DNA of 64,000 nt from Musa acuminata AAA Group (Eukaryota > Streptophyta > Magnoliopsida > Zingiberales > Musaceae): the NCBI RefSeq assembly GCF_036884655.1, contig NC_088347.1:12286501-12350500 (forward strand). The letters run 5' to 3'. The translations under genes were made by a program, and so were the position numbers. This document shows, in pieces, positions 33,964-45,874 of this stretch (positions are counted from its first letter, which is position 1; each line of letters opens with the position of its first letter). The notes beneath the pieces are model-generated. The model did no database searches, was not told the origin of the DNA, and worked only from the letters and a program-made list of their open reading frames with translations.

Positions 33964-34677
33964 CTAGCCTTTACAACACTTTTTAGCTCTAAAAACCACA
34001 AAGATTGGATTTTCGATGCCCTTTCATGCAGGAAAGAGCGAACTTCCGGCGAACATTCGACGAACCCTCGGCGATGCTCTAGACTTGAGACGATCCACTT
34101 GGCGAGTTCCGACGAGCTTCTTTGGCAAACTCCTGGACTTCTCGGATTTGTTCCCGCAGAATCTCCGATGACCGTCCGGATTTCCGTCGAACTCTCGAAC
34201 CCCCAATGTGATCATGGTCTTGACTCCGGCGCAACTCCTACTGCATGTCTTACTTCCATCGTAGTTAATCTGGAACATGTAAAACAAACTTCGATCTAGA
34301 CAATTAATACTAAGCATTAATCAAGTTGTCCGGCATGTCATTGGTCCCTCGATGCTTCGTCTGATTCTTCGGCGTATCGTCCTCTTCTGCAACCTATTGC
34401 CTAATCGGCCAGTTGACTCCGCAACTCCGATATCCTTGGCACAATACACACTCTTCTTGGCCTGATGCCCGAATCCATGGCCAGAAGCCTTCTATCGATA
34501 TGTCGATTGATGCACCGGCCCGATGTCCAATCTTCTGACATGTTCCTCCGGCCCAGCATGATTTTTTCTGCTTTGATTGTCTCATCCTGATCGAAGCATT
34601 TTACGTCACTCAAAATATAGATTAAAACATAAACACAATTATCAATTGGTTTCATCATCAAAATACAATATTCAACA
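33964..34677 (-). repeat. 5' LTR of element C, U3-side part (chimeric)
   Basis: It resumes LTR C after B. From 33964 to about 34265 it resembles the A/F LTRs (TCCGGCGCAACTCCTACTGCATG). From about 34270 to 34677 it resembles the E/D LTRs (the CTTCGATCAGGATGAGAC-type text read on the minus strand). It ends ATATTCAACA. Confidence 0.82.
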
Positions 34678-34879
34678 AAGCTAACAACACTATTCCACAA
34701 GGATGGTATCCGTCCTCCATATATGATCTTGAGTGAACACTAGATATACCAATATTTCACTCAAAGGTGTAATATAGATGATTTCAATAGTTCATCAAAT
34801 TTTTGATAAACTCAAAGCATTAATATTATTTTATATTTTATAGTGGTACTTCTATTTATACGTTTATATGCTTCTAGTG
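34678..34879. other. Unassigned spacer
   Basis: AT-rich text with no recognised motif. It may be leader or flank of the Copia gag fragment that follows. Confidence 0.3.
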
Positions 34880-35365
34880 TCCTTGTACTATTTGGATCAA
34901 ATTATTCAGAATGGTTAGAGCATGTGTAATTTACACTAGGTGTATTAGATCTTGATTTAGCCTTGCTTGTTGAAAAGTCTACAGACTTGATTGATGAAAG
35001 TACTGTAGAACAAGTTAATGAAATGAAGGCTTGGGAAAGATATGATAGACTTAGTTTAATCTTTGTAAGAATGACGATTGCAAATAATATAAAGACTTCA
35101 TTACCGATTACAACTAGTTCATAGAAATATTTAAAGGTTATTGAAGATAGATTTAAATCTACTGATAAGTCATTGGCTGACACACTAATGAAAGAACTGA
35201 CTAAGACTTAGTATGATGACACTCGAGGAATTCATGATCACATCCTCAATATAACTGATAAATCTGTACAACTTAAAGCATTAGACATGAATGTTGATGA
35301 ATCTTTCCTCGTGTAGTTCATTTTCAATTCCCTTCCATCTCAGTTTGGCCCATTCAAGATTCACT
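34880..35365 (+). pseudogene. Copia gag (UBN2-type) fragment, plus strand
   Basis: The translation reads F-G-S-N-Y-S-E-W-L, L-D-L-D-L-A-L, A-W-E-R-Y-D-R-L-S-L, T-R-G-I-H-D-H-I-L, L-K-A-L-D-M-N-V-D-E-S-F-L-V and F-N-S-L-P-S-Q-F-G-P-F-K-I-H, the order of a plant UBN2 gag, with at least four in-frame stops. It is cut at 35365 by the H LTR. I cannot find its continuation on the other side of H, whose far end is truncated. Confidence 0.78.
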
Positions 35366-36825
35366 TGTTGGGAAATCTTGGGGGCGACATCATATGCGTA
35401 GCGGAAGAACAAGAAAATAAAATCCCCGATTCTCAAAGAGATGTTCGTCGTCATGCGAAGATTAGTGCGCAAAATTCGCGAAACTTAAAACTGCGTATAG
35501 AGTAGATTGTGTTACCTAGGGAGATCGTATATCCCTGTTTCCTTGCAGATCCTTCGGAGAGGGTGAAGGAGGTCAAGCGTCCTCCTCTCTAGCGATGATC
35601 CACACAGCAGGGTTGCGACGATGCTCCTCAAAACTCCAGGCCTGCTCTGAGGTGGAGAGGGAGAGGAGAATAGGAAAGGCAAGCAAAGGCTCTAGCTTGT
35701 GAGGCTCTGAATCCCTCCTATTTATAGAGGTCCCCTATCAAACCCTAATGGGTTCTCCCCTAGTGGGTATTGGATCTGCATCCAATAAGACAAGGGCTCC
35801 GTCGAATATCTCATATGTGTGTGACCCTATAGGCCCAATATCGAGCTGGCCGTGAGTCATACCTGTCAGAACTCCTTCTAACTCAGTGAATTATTATCTC
35901 TGTAATAATTCACTCGACTCATCGACTACGGACGTACTAGGCCACTACGCCGTATTCCCCAAACGATACAAGGGAATCCAATCCATTAGACCTGTTTATC
36001 CTCAGTTACCGTGTACCTATAGTCCCTCATCCCTCTAATATCCTAGAGACCGTATATCGAGCATGGTGCTGTCAGACCCATATGGTTTCTACTCGAGTCT
36101 CGCTCTAATCGGATTCTCTCGGAGAACTCTTTCTCTCTCAACCCGAATGACCCTGGCTAGGGATTTGTCTGAGCAAGAATACATGGGATATTCCTTTCAT
36201 GACGCCGAGAGTGGACGATCCTTTATCGACACTCAATAGCTCTCGTAAGATCGACTACCACTCCCAATGACCAGCTGTACTAGATTTGGGACAACCAAAC
36301 CTATAAGTCTAGTATCAAAGAGTGGAGCACTCATATAGGATATCCTTGGTGTCTCAAGTCTAAGGACCAGATACACCACTAGGACTACGGAATCGCTGTC
36401 TGACAATAAGGCATCATCAACCATCCAACATTCCGTAAGCAGATCAATCAGTGAACTCATTCTCCAATGAGCACCTGTACTGTATCCCTAGTGTCCCTAC
36501 ACGAGCAGCTATGAGACCAGCTACATCCATCATATGGACGGGTATACAGCACACCAGTTTGTCCGGTTATCACGATGTCCCTCTCGAGTAAACTATAACC
36601 GGGATTATTTAGGATCTGTGTTTAAAGGTGAATCGATCTCATTATCGTGATCTCATCACAATCCGATTCCCATTGCACAAATCCAAGGACATCACAATAT
36701 ATATATGCATATATGCAATAGATATAAAGTGATATATGTTAAAATATAATAAGCAAAAAGATTATGCATCAAGTCACACGTGCTATCACTCACGTGATTG
36801 GCTTGCTGGGCACCTATGACTAGCA
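35366..36825 (-). repeat. 3' LTR of element H
   Basis: On the plus strand it runs from TGTTGGGAAATC to GACTAGCA, the reverse complement of the G LTR. The minus-strand TATA box lies at 35719-35726. Confidence 0.92.
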
Positions 36826-36836
36826 ATCTCCCACTT
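36826..36836 (-). promoter_or_regulatory. Polypurine tract of element H
   Basis: AAGTGGGAGAT on the minus strand, directly before the 3' LTR. Confidence 0.85.
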
Positions 36837-36843
36837 GACCTAA

Positions 36844-39800
36844 AGCCAATCACCTATGTGTCTGATCCCCATCAGATCCCTGTGACGCTTAAAGACAATC
36901 TGAGATAATGGCTTTGTCAGTGGATCTGCAATGTTACCTTCGGATGGAACTCTTTCCACAGCTACATCTCCTTGGGTTACGATCTCTCTGATAAGTTGGA
37001 ACCTCCTCAGAACACTTTTAATGAGGCCCGGGTTCCCTTATTTGAGTTATCGCCCTATAGTTGTCGCAATATAAGGAAGTCGACTTCTCGCTATTCGGAA
37101 CGACTCCCAAATCTGTGATGAACATCTTCAACCAGACTCCCTCCTTTGCTGCATCTGATGCCGTAATATACTCTGCCTTTGTGGTCGAGTCAGTAGTGGT
37201 ATCTTGCTTGGAACTCCTCCAGCACACTGCTCCTCCATTCAAAGTGTACACATACCCTGAATTCGACTTACTATCATCGACATCAGACAGAAAACTTGAG
37301 TTTGTGTAGCCTTCAACCTTAAGGCTATTATCTCCATATACTAGTAAAAGATCCTTAGTCCTTCTCAAGTACTTAAGGATACACTTTATTGCTTTTCAAT
37401 GCTTCAAGCCAAGATCCGCCTGATACCTGCTCGTGACACTCAGAGCATGCACTATATCAGGCCTAGTACATAGCATGTCATACATGATAGACCCTATTGC
37501 TGAGGCATAAGGTATCATATTCATGTTCGCCCTTTCTTCTGGAGTCTTTGGGGATATACTTGTAGAAAGCGATATCCCATGTCTCATCGGTATGAGACTT
37601 TTCTTGGAATTTTCCATGCCAAACCATTTGACAATAGTTTCTATGTACCTGGACTAGGACAAGCCAAGCATCCTTTTGGATCTATCTCTATAGATTCTAA
37701 TCCCCGAGATATAGGATGCTTCCCCTAAGTCCTTCATGGAGAAGTGTCTAGATAACCAAGCCTTTACTGTGGATAGCATTCCTACGTCATTCCCAATGAT
37801 GAGGATGTCATCCACATATAACACCAAAAAGGTGATAGCACTCCCACTTACCTTCCTATACACACAAGGCTCATCTTCGTTCTTAACGAAGTCATAAGAT
37901 CTGATTGCCTCATCAAATCTTATGTTCCAACTTCGGGAAGCTTGCTTTAGTCCATAAATGGATCTAAGCAACCTACACACCTTATCTGGGCAGTTCTTAG
38001 ATACGAATCCCTCAGGTTGCATCATATACACCTCCTCCTCGAAGTTCCTATTGAGGAATGCGGTTTTCACATCCATCTACCAGATCTCATAATCATAGTG
38101 TGCTGCAATAGCCAATAGAATTCTGATGGATTTTAGCATTACTACGGGTGAGAAGGTTTCGTCGTAGTCAACACCTTGCCTTTGACGATACCCCTTAGCC
38201 ACTAGCCTTGCTTTATAGGTCTCTACCTTTCCATCTACTCCGATCTTTTTCTTAAAGATCCACTTGCAACCGATGGGTACAATACCTTCGGACGCATCAA
38301 CTAGGTTCCAAACCTTATTGCCACTTCCCAGAGTCTATACTCATAATAGCCTCCTCGTAGGTCTGAGGATAAATATCGTCAATATCCTCCTCTAATATGA
38401 CCCACATATCTCTCAAGAGGATGGGATACTCTATCAGACCTGCGTAAAGTTGAAACTTGTGTATTAGGTACCTGAATAGACTCGGGCTGTAGAGTGGTGC
38501 TTAAGCTTGGTTCTCCAACCTCGCTCAACTCTATCATTCTCCCACTATCTCCACCAAGAATGTGTTCCTTCTTAAGGAACACTGCTCTCTTAGCTACAAA
38601 GACCTTTTGGTCCTCGAGATGATAGAAATAATACCCACAAGTTTCCTTGGGGTATCCCACAAATTTGCATTACTTTGTCCTTAATTCTAACTTATCGGGG
38701 TTGTGTCTTTTAACGTGGGCAGGGCAGCCCCAAATCTTAACAACCTTAAGATCAGGCTTCTTCCCTTTTCATATCTCATATGGTGTAGACACTACCGACT
38801 TAGTTGGAACTCTATTCAGAAGGTAAGCTGCGGTCTTTAGGGCATATCCCTAGAATAAAATGGGTAGGTCAACGAAACTCATCATGGACCATACCATGTC
38901 TAATAGCGTACGATTCCTCCTTCCAGAGATACCATTGAGTTGAGGTGTATAAGGAGGTGTCCATTGAGATAATATCCCATGGTCCTTGAGGAACTGAGTA
39001 AACTATGTACTTAAGTACTCACCTCCTCGATCTGATCGAAGAGTTTTGATACGCTTTCCAGTCTGGTTTTCCACCTCATTCTTATACTCTCTGAATTTCT
39101 CAAAGGCCTCGGACTTATACTTTATTAAGTACACATATCCATACCTTAAGAAATCATCAGTAAAGGTAATGAAGTAGGAATAACCACCAATGGCATGAGT
39201 TGACATGGGTCCACATACATCACTATGTATGAGTTCCAACAGCTCAGTGACTCTCTCTCTAGTTCCACTAAATGGAGAGTTGGTCAATTTTCCACGAAGG
39301 CAAGGCTCGTAAGTTGCCTATAACACATAGTCGAATGGATCTAGATATCCATCATTTAGCAACTTTTGAATCATTTCCTCATGGATATGACCTAGCCTAC
39401 AATGCCATAGGTATGCACTGTTCACCTCATCTCGTTTCCTCTTAGACACTTACATTCATGATATGTGGAGTAGTGTCTTACATAAACAAACCTTTATGCA
39501 ATATTCCTCTCGTCAATCTCCCCTCGGCTTTGCTAGAATTTATAATAAATTGTAGATGTAATAAGGAATATTGGTATCCAATACCAATGCACTATCACAA
39601 AAATCTGACAATTGGAGATTGATCATGAATGTACCTGAAGCTTCTCCAAGCTTCTATTTTGCCCTTTCTGCAAGGTACTCTATGCAGTTCCTCTTCCAGT
39701 GCCTATCTTTACCATAGTGGAAGCACTGGCCTTTGTCCATTACTGGGTCTTTCTTTGCAACCTTTGCTTTACCTGGTTTGCCCTTGCCCTTTCCCTTCTT

Positions 39801-40454
39801 AAGGGACCTTTCTACTTTCCTTTTCTTTCTAGTTTCACCAGTGTAGAGAACTAGCTTCTCTTTCTTAATAGTACTCTCTGCCTCCCTCAACATATTGAGG
39901 AGCTCTGGGAGAGTCACCTCAAGCTTGTTCATATTAAAATTCATTATGAACTGTGAAAAGGAATCTGGTAGGGACTGAAGCACAAAGTCCACACACAAGT
40001 TATCCTCTAGGACCATTCCTAGACCTGTGAGTTTCTCTATCCACTCAATCATCTTTATGACATGGTTCTGAACCGGTGTCCCCTTAGTTATCCTAGCGTG
40101 GAAGAGGCTCTTGGATATCTCATATCCCTGAGTCCTTCCCTGTTCCTCAAATAATTTACGGACATGTAGGAGAATGGATCTGGCATCCATCTTTTCATGT
40201 TGTCTCTATAACTCAGGAGTAATAGAGCCCAACATATAGCACTGAGCAAGAGTGGAGTCATCAATGTACTTTGCGTAGCGAGCAATCTCATCCTCGCTTG
40301 CCCCTCCTTCAAGCGTAGGCATCACTATATCAAGGACGTACACGATTTTCTCCGCTGTGAGAACAATTCTCAAGTTACGGAGCCAATCCGTATAATTTGG
40401 ACCAGTGAGGCGGTTGACATCAAGTATGCCATGTAAGGGATTCAAAAGCGACAT
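36844..40454 (-). pseudogene. Copia gag-pol of element H
   Basis: Starts at the ATG complementary to 40452-40454 (M-S-L-L-N-P-L-H-G-I-L-D-V-N). Gag spans about 40454-39654, with a knuckle decayed to C-F-H-Y-G-K-D-R-H. The protease region near 39550 is disrupted. Integrase (39287-39003) keeps H-S-D-V-C-G-P and R-S-D-R-G-G-E-Y. RT (38076-37654) keeps Y-V-D-D-I-L-I-I-G. RNase H follows in 37617-37018. At least eight stops or frameshifts separate the segments. It retains the segment before N-M-N-M-I that G has lost. Confidence 0.9.
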
Positions 40455-42085
40455 TTTCTGAAAATAAAGATGCAACAGAAATGAATAATATGCAGATTTT
40501 GCAAGAAATAAACTATCAACATATGAACTTCTATCTTAATATGCTCCCACTATTTTACTAACGAGTCACACGACACCCTCAGCACATGAAACGGAAGTCT
40601 CCGACAGACTTCTAGTGGGGATCATGATCCAATCAGCGTCTTAGTGTAATCTCGATGGACTCAACCAATCACACTAAGCCTAAAAGGTAGGCAACTCTTA
40701 CCGATCACAACTCCTTGTGATTCCCGTCCTGTTCGGCCTCCGAATCACCATGGCCTCGAGGGACTCGACCAAACATGATGCTCGGTTACGTCAACACCTT
40801 CGTTACAAGATGAGTCTGATTTGATGATATACCCTCGAAGGACTCGACCAAGCTTACCATGCCCTCAGGTCAACGATGACATCTCTATGTCGTAAGCAAG
40901 ATAGCGAATCGCGATATAGGTGAGTCTCGAGGGACTCGACCAACTCAACCTACACCGAGAATCGGTTCCTATTTATAACGATGGAAGGCCACGTGGGTCA
41001 ATCTAATTGCCTCACGTTTACCGACTTAATATTATCGAGAAAGATGTTTATATGATTTGGTCTCCTAATATGACATGTCACATATATACATATTTAATAT
41101 ATATTTACATCGCATGCAAATATATATACATATCTAGTACGTGTATAAACAATCACACCAGATGATCATCGACCACAACCTAATGTGATTAGGCCCGAGC
41201 CAGTAGGCCTAAACACTAACATCAAGATCTATGTGTGCAATGGTGCATCTCCATGCCCTGTGATCGTCCATCTCATCCTCGTTGGTTCTGTCGATATCTT
41301 GATGCATCTTCATGCATCGCGATCGTCCGTCTCAGGGGTCTTGCTATCGTATCCACGCTCCCGCTGCACCTCATGTGATTACAGCTTAATCATATGTATG
41401 TAGGCCCGACAATAAACAAAAAATATAATGGAGGCTCGCAGACCTCAATAATAATAATCACAAGTACACACATCACACAGTCCATGATCATCCGTCCACA
41501 CATCATACATCACATGTATAAATAATCATCATCATGTAGGACTACTAGATAATGATAAAAAATAATAATCAACTAAATCTTTTAATTAATTAGTATTTTA
41601 TAAAATCAGGGACATATAGGAAATTTCTGAATTCATAGGGGTATTTTTATAATTTGGACAAAAGACAGAAACTGAAATTTCTCAAATTTCGAGGAGCAAA
41701 ACTGAAATTTTTTAACGCCCGCAGGTGGTGCTGCCCCTACAGGCTGGCGCCCTTACGGGCGCTGCCGCCTCCGCAGGCGGTTCTGCCCGCGGGGCAACGC
41801 CCGTAGGCGGTGCTGTCCCACCGGGCGGCCGCCCTTGTGGGGGGGTTTCGCTTGCGGGAGCAGCGGGGGCAAGCGCCGCTGCCCTGCGATGCCTCACCCC
41901 GCGGGAGAAGCGGCCGTCGGCGCCTTTGCCCGCGGGCTACCAGCCCCGCCGAACGCAAGCCTACTGCAAGCAAGCCGCCGGCCGGCTGCTACAAACTTAG
42001 CCCCTATGCTGCCTGCCTGCGGCTGCGCTGCACGCATGCAGATCGAGGGCAGCAACTGTTGCTGCCCTTTCTCGCTTTTGCGTGT
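40455..42085 (-). other. Untranslated leader of element H
   Basis: It matches the G leader: the hairpin array at 40640-40952 and the GC-rich block at about 41715-42060, followed by GATCGAGGGCAGCAACTGTT at 42041-42060. The large open frames over the GC block are compositional. Similarity to G ends near 42085. Confidence 0.75.
40640..40952 (-). promoter_or_regulatory. Array of four stem-loops with a constant apical sequence (H leader)
   Basis: The reverse complements of the four G hairpins are at 40916-40952, 40823-40860, 40746-40780 and 40640-40678. Tips read TTGGTCGAGTCC(C/T)TCGAG(G/A), with one TTGGTTGAGTCCATCGAGA. The outer stems are largely kept in this older copy, including the ten-base CTTAGTGTGA arm. 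Confidence 0.68.
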
Positions 42086-42451
42086 CCCAAAAGTTGGGTC
42101 AAGCGATAGCCCCGCCAAACTGGCAGTGGAATCACCCATGAGTTGGAAAAGTTAAGAACATATTTTTCCAGGCTATTAGGTGATCGTACCACCTAGTGTT
42201 AAACTAATAGGTGGTGGTACCATCCAATATTAGTGGTGGTACCACTAGTACCTTGAAAACTTAAGAATTTAAATTTTGGCTCTAATTTTTGAAGTCATTT
42301 GAGGTCTATAAATACCCCACAAATTCCTACATGGGAAAGACAAAAAAAAGTGTAAAAGGGGGGGAAGTATACTTATGAAAAGTATTCTAATTTCTCTTGA
42401 AGTGTAGACTCTCTTCCTCCTAATGTTTAGAGGTCTTTCTAAGGGAGGAGT
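42086..42451 (+). repeat. LTR fragment related to the E/D LTRs
   Basis: It contains GGTGGTACCACC-like inverted words (42190-42250), GTCTATAAATACCCC near 42305-42320, and the AGAGGTCTTTCTAAGGGAGGAG phrase. This is the layout of the second half of the LTRs at 43100-43340. It is an old LTR piece joined directly to truncated H. Confidence 0.6.
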
Positions 42452-43721
42452 TGTTGAATCTCAAATTTTGATAATGAAACCAATTGATAGTGTTCATCTG
42501 ATCTACGCTTTGAGTGACGCAGGAAGCTTCGATCAGGTAGAGATAATTAAAAACAGGAAGAATCATGTTGGGCTAGAGTGAAACATGTCAAAAGATTGGA
42601 CGTCAAGCCAGAGGATCGGTCGACATATGGATAGAAGGCATCGGGCCATGGGATCGGGAATCGGGCCAAGAAGAGAAGAAATTGCGTGAAGAAAATCAGA
42701 GTTGTGGAGGTCAACTTGCCGATTGGGCATTAGGCCGCAAGAGAGGACGATACGCTGAAGAATCGAACGAGGTGTCGATGAACTAATGACATACCGGACA
42801 ATATTTAATTTAGCTTTGTAATAATTATCTAGATCGAAGTAGGTTTTAGGCGTAATTGGGTTGGAATTGAGCCAACACAATTAGGGGGCCAGTTGGCCCA
42901 AGTTTGGGCTATGCTGGGCCAAATAAAAGAACCAAACAGTGACCCAATAGGTGGTACCATCGTAGCATAGTTTTCGAGACTTTGTCAGGCAGTGATACCG
43001 CTAATTTGGGTGGTGGTATCACCCAAACATAGTCTCCCACGTGGTGGTACCGCCAGATTGGGCGGTGGTATCACCCAATGTCAATACTGCCGGTGATGGC
43101 ACTACCCAGCATAGGCGATGGTATTATTAGGACTTGAGAAACTCGGGATGAGACCTTTTTTGGTCCAATTTTGAAGCCTCTTGAAGTCTATAAATGCCCC
43201 AACTATTGAGTTGAAAAAGATGGAAAAATACTTGAGAAAAAAAATGGAAAACTCTCTTAGGATTTAGGATCACTTCTTCCTAGTATTTAGAAGTTTGTCT
43301 AAAGGGAGAAGTGAGGTCTAAGAAAGAGAGGCTTGTAAGGGTTGTCTCTTAAACTCATAAAAAGGAGAAAGAGTGTAAATGGAAAGTTAATCTTTTCCCA
43401 TTGAAAGAATATCGTTAGTGGATGCCGGTGGCATCAACGGAAGAGGAATCAAGAGTGGATGTAGGTCACGATGAGCGAACTGCTATAAAACTCGGTTTGC
43501 ATTCCTCTTTGCGCAATTTACCTTTACTACAAATTGTCTTACTTGCTTTACTTTCTCATTACACTCTTTTGTAGACTTGATTTACATTTAAGTCAAGCTC
43601 ATTTCTGATATAGTTTTTTATCGAATGAGATTTTCGAACCGACATTGTTTTTATCTGTTGCACTAATTCATCTCCCCCCCTCCCCCCCCCCCCCCCCCTT
43701 AATGCCGACTCAATCCTAACA
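42452..43721 (+). repeat. LTR E1 (SIRE-type)
   Basis: It begins TGTTGAATCTC and ends CAATCCTAACA. It holds diverged GGTGGTACC/GGCGGTGGTATCACCC repeats (42945-43130), a TATA-like TCTATAAATGCCCC near 43188, and a poly-C tract (43671-43698). It is followed at once by a PBS variant. It resembles 44491-45820 but is clearly diverged and about 60 bp shorter. Confidence 0.85.
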
Positions 43722-43723
43722 GT

Positions 43724-43735
43724 TGGTATTAGAGC
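43724..43735 (+). promoter_or_regulatory. Primer-binding site after LTR E1
   Basis: TGGTATTAGAGC, one mismatch from the initiator tRNA-Met PBS. Confidence 0.8.
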
Positions 43736-43770
43736 TACGTTTTTTTTGTTTGGTTTAATACTTAAGAGAA

Positions 43771-44383
43771 ATAGCTTTTTTGGTCTTTTAAGAGGGTCAC
43801 TCTATCATTCGTCTTCCCATATTTAATTGGACAGACTATAAATATTAAAAAACTCGGTTGAGAGATTTCCTGATTTCTTTATATTTCAATATATGGAATA
43901 TCGTTGAAAATGACTTTCAAAAGTCTTCTAATCCAATGAATAAATGGAATGATTTGGAGAAGAAAACATTTTCTTTGAATGCTAGAGCTATGAATGCTTT
44001 ATTTTGTGCCATAGACAAAAATAAATTTAATTGTGTTTCTATTTGTGAAATTGCTTTCGATATTTAGCACACTCTTGAATCCATACAAGAAGGCACTAGT
44101 AGAGTAAAAGATTCTAAGATAAATCTTTTGATGCGTGATTTTGAATTGTTTCGTATGAAACTATGTGAAACCATTGGAGACATATACACTTGTTTTATGG
44201 ATGCCATCAATGGTTTAAAAGTACTTGGTAGAAATTTTTCGAATCTTGAACTTGTTAATAAAGTTTTCGATCTCTTTCTAAAAATTAGAATTCAAAAGTA
44301 ATGGCAATACAAGAATCAAAGGAGTTGAACCATTTTTCGATTGAAGAACTAATTGGGTCCTTGATGACTTATGAAATAACTTA
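43771..44383 (+). pseudogene. Copia gag fragment (unit E1)
   Basis: The start codon is changed to ATA. The translation follows the family gag (E-G-H-S-I-I-R; L-N-A-R-A-M-N-A-L-F-C-A-I-D-K-N-K-F; G-T-S-R-V-K-D-S-K-I-N-L-L-M) with several stops and a frameshift near 44270. It ends at L-I-G-S-L-M-T-Y-E-I-T, where the sequence jumps to a second copy of the AGAGGTCTTTCTAAGGG text. Confidence 0.82.
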
Positions 44384-44490
44384 GAGGTCTTTCTAAGGGA
44401 GGGAAGTATACTTATGAAAAGTATTCTAATTTGTCTTGAAGTGTAGACTCTCTTCCTCCTAATGTTTAGAGGTCTTTCTAAGGGAGGAGT

Positions 44491-45820
44491 TGTTGAATCT
44501 CGAATTTTGATGATGAAACCAATTGATAGTGTTTATTTGATTTATGCTTTGAGTGATATAGGAAGCTTCGATCAGTTAGAGACAATTAAAAACAAGAAGA
44601 ATCATGTTGGGCTAGAGTGGAACATGTCAGAAGATTAGATGTCGAGCCGGAGGATCGGTCGATGTATGGATAGAAGGCCTCGGGGCATGGGATCGGGAAT
44701 CGGGCCAAGAAGAGAAGAAATTATACTAAGAAAATCGGAGTTATAGAGGTCAACTGGCTGATTGGGTATTAGGCCGCTAGAGAGGACGATGCGCCGAAGA
44801 ATCGAACGAGGCGTCAATGAACCAATGACATGCTGGACAACATTTGATTTAGCTTTGTAATAATTATCTAGATCGAAGTAGGTTTTAGGCGTAATTGGGT
44901 TGGAATTGAGCCAACTCAATTATGAGTCAGTTGGGCCCAAGTTTAGGTTGTGCTGGGCCAAGTGAAAGAACCAAACAGTGACCCAACAGTTGGAACTATC
45001 ATTGCATAGTCTCCTAGACTGTGTTAGACAATGGTACCGCCAATCTGGGTGCTGGTACTACCCAGACTCAATCTTTGAGACTATCAAGCGGTGGTACTGC
45101 CAATTTGGGTGGTGGTACTGCTAGATTGGATGGTGATATTGCCCAATGTTAATGCTGCCGGTGATGGTACCACCCAACACAAGCGATGGTACTATTAGGA
45201 CTCAAGAAACCCAGGATGAGACTTTTTTTGTCTAATTTTAAAGCCACTTGGAGTCTATAAATATCTCACAGCTATTCCTGCATAGAGTAGCAAGATTTGA
45301 GTATGAAATTGAGTTGAGAAAGTGAGAAAAATACTTAAGAAAAAATTAGGAAAGTCTCTTAGGATTTAGGATCACTTTTTCCTAGTATTTAGAAGTTTGT
45401 CTAAAGGGAGAATTGAGGTCTAAGAAAGAGAGGCTTGTAAGGGTTGTCTCTTAAACTTATAAAATGGAGAAAGAGTGTAAATGGATAGTTGATCTTTTCC
45501 TATTGAAAGAAGATCATTAGTGGATGCCGGTAGCCTCAACGAAAGAGGAATCGAGAGTGGATGTAGGTCACGATGGCCGAACCACTATAAAACTCGGTTT
45601 GTATTTCTATTTACGCAATTTACATTTACTGCAAACTACCTTACTTACTTTACTTTCTCATTACACTCTTCCATATGCTTGATTTACCTTTAAGTCAAGC
45701 ACATTTCTGATATAGTTTTTTATTGAATGAGATTTTCGAACCGACATCGATTTTATCCGTTGCACTAATTTATCTCACACCACCCCCCCCCCCTCTCTTA
45801 ATGCCGATGAAATCCTAACA
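44491..45820 (+). repeat. 5' LTR of element D
   Basis: TGTTGAATCTCG to GAAATCCTAACA, 1330 bp, with GGTGGTACTGCC-type repeats (44985-45190), TCTATAAATATCTC near 45250 and a C-rich tract before the end. Confidence 0.87.
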
Positions 45821-45822
45821 GT

Positions 45823-45834
45823 TGGTATTAGAGC
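45823..45834 (+). promoter_or_regulatory. Primer-binding site of element D
   Basis: TGGTATTAGAGC, the same one-base variant as after E1. Confidence 0.8.
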
Positions 45835-45874
45835 CATGTTTTTATCATTACGTTACATTTAATACCCAAGAGAA

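Larger units (their letters stand above)
1..34677 (-). mobile_element. Element C: SIRE-type Copia derivative, 5' end only, heavily interrupted
   Basis: Read on the minus strand, an LTR (4710-5061 plus 33964-34677) is followed by an initiator-Met PBS, a decayed gag (4659 down to 3718) and an AT-rich interior that leaves the window at position 1. No pol is visible. A solo LTR (117-2937) and the whole B nest (5062-33958) lie inside it. The gag stops at the same point as in element D and is followed by similar AT-rich sequence, so C appears to belong to a gag-only non-autonomous family. The 3' LTR would lie beyond the left edge. Confidence 0.75.
35366..42085 (-). mobile_element. Element H: Copia element of the G family, lacking its 5' LTR
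   Basis: On the minus strand it has a leader with the GC-rich block and hairpin array, broken gag-pol, PPT and a 1460-bp 3' LTR (35366-36825). The 5' LTR and PBS are absent: similarity to G stops near 42085, about 80 bp inside the leader, and unrelated LTR text follows. It has many more stops than G, so it is older. Confidence 0.9.

Noticed and set aside
35366..42085. H and G as arms of one large inverted duplication
   Set aside because: H has its own flanks, lacks a 5' LTR, carries many different mutations and retains a segment G has lost. Independent insertions of one family fit better.
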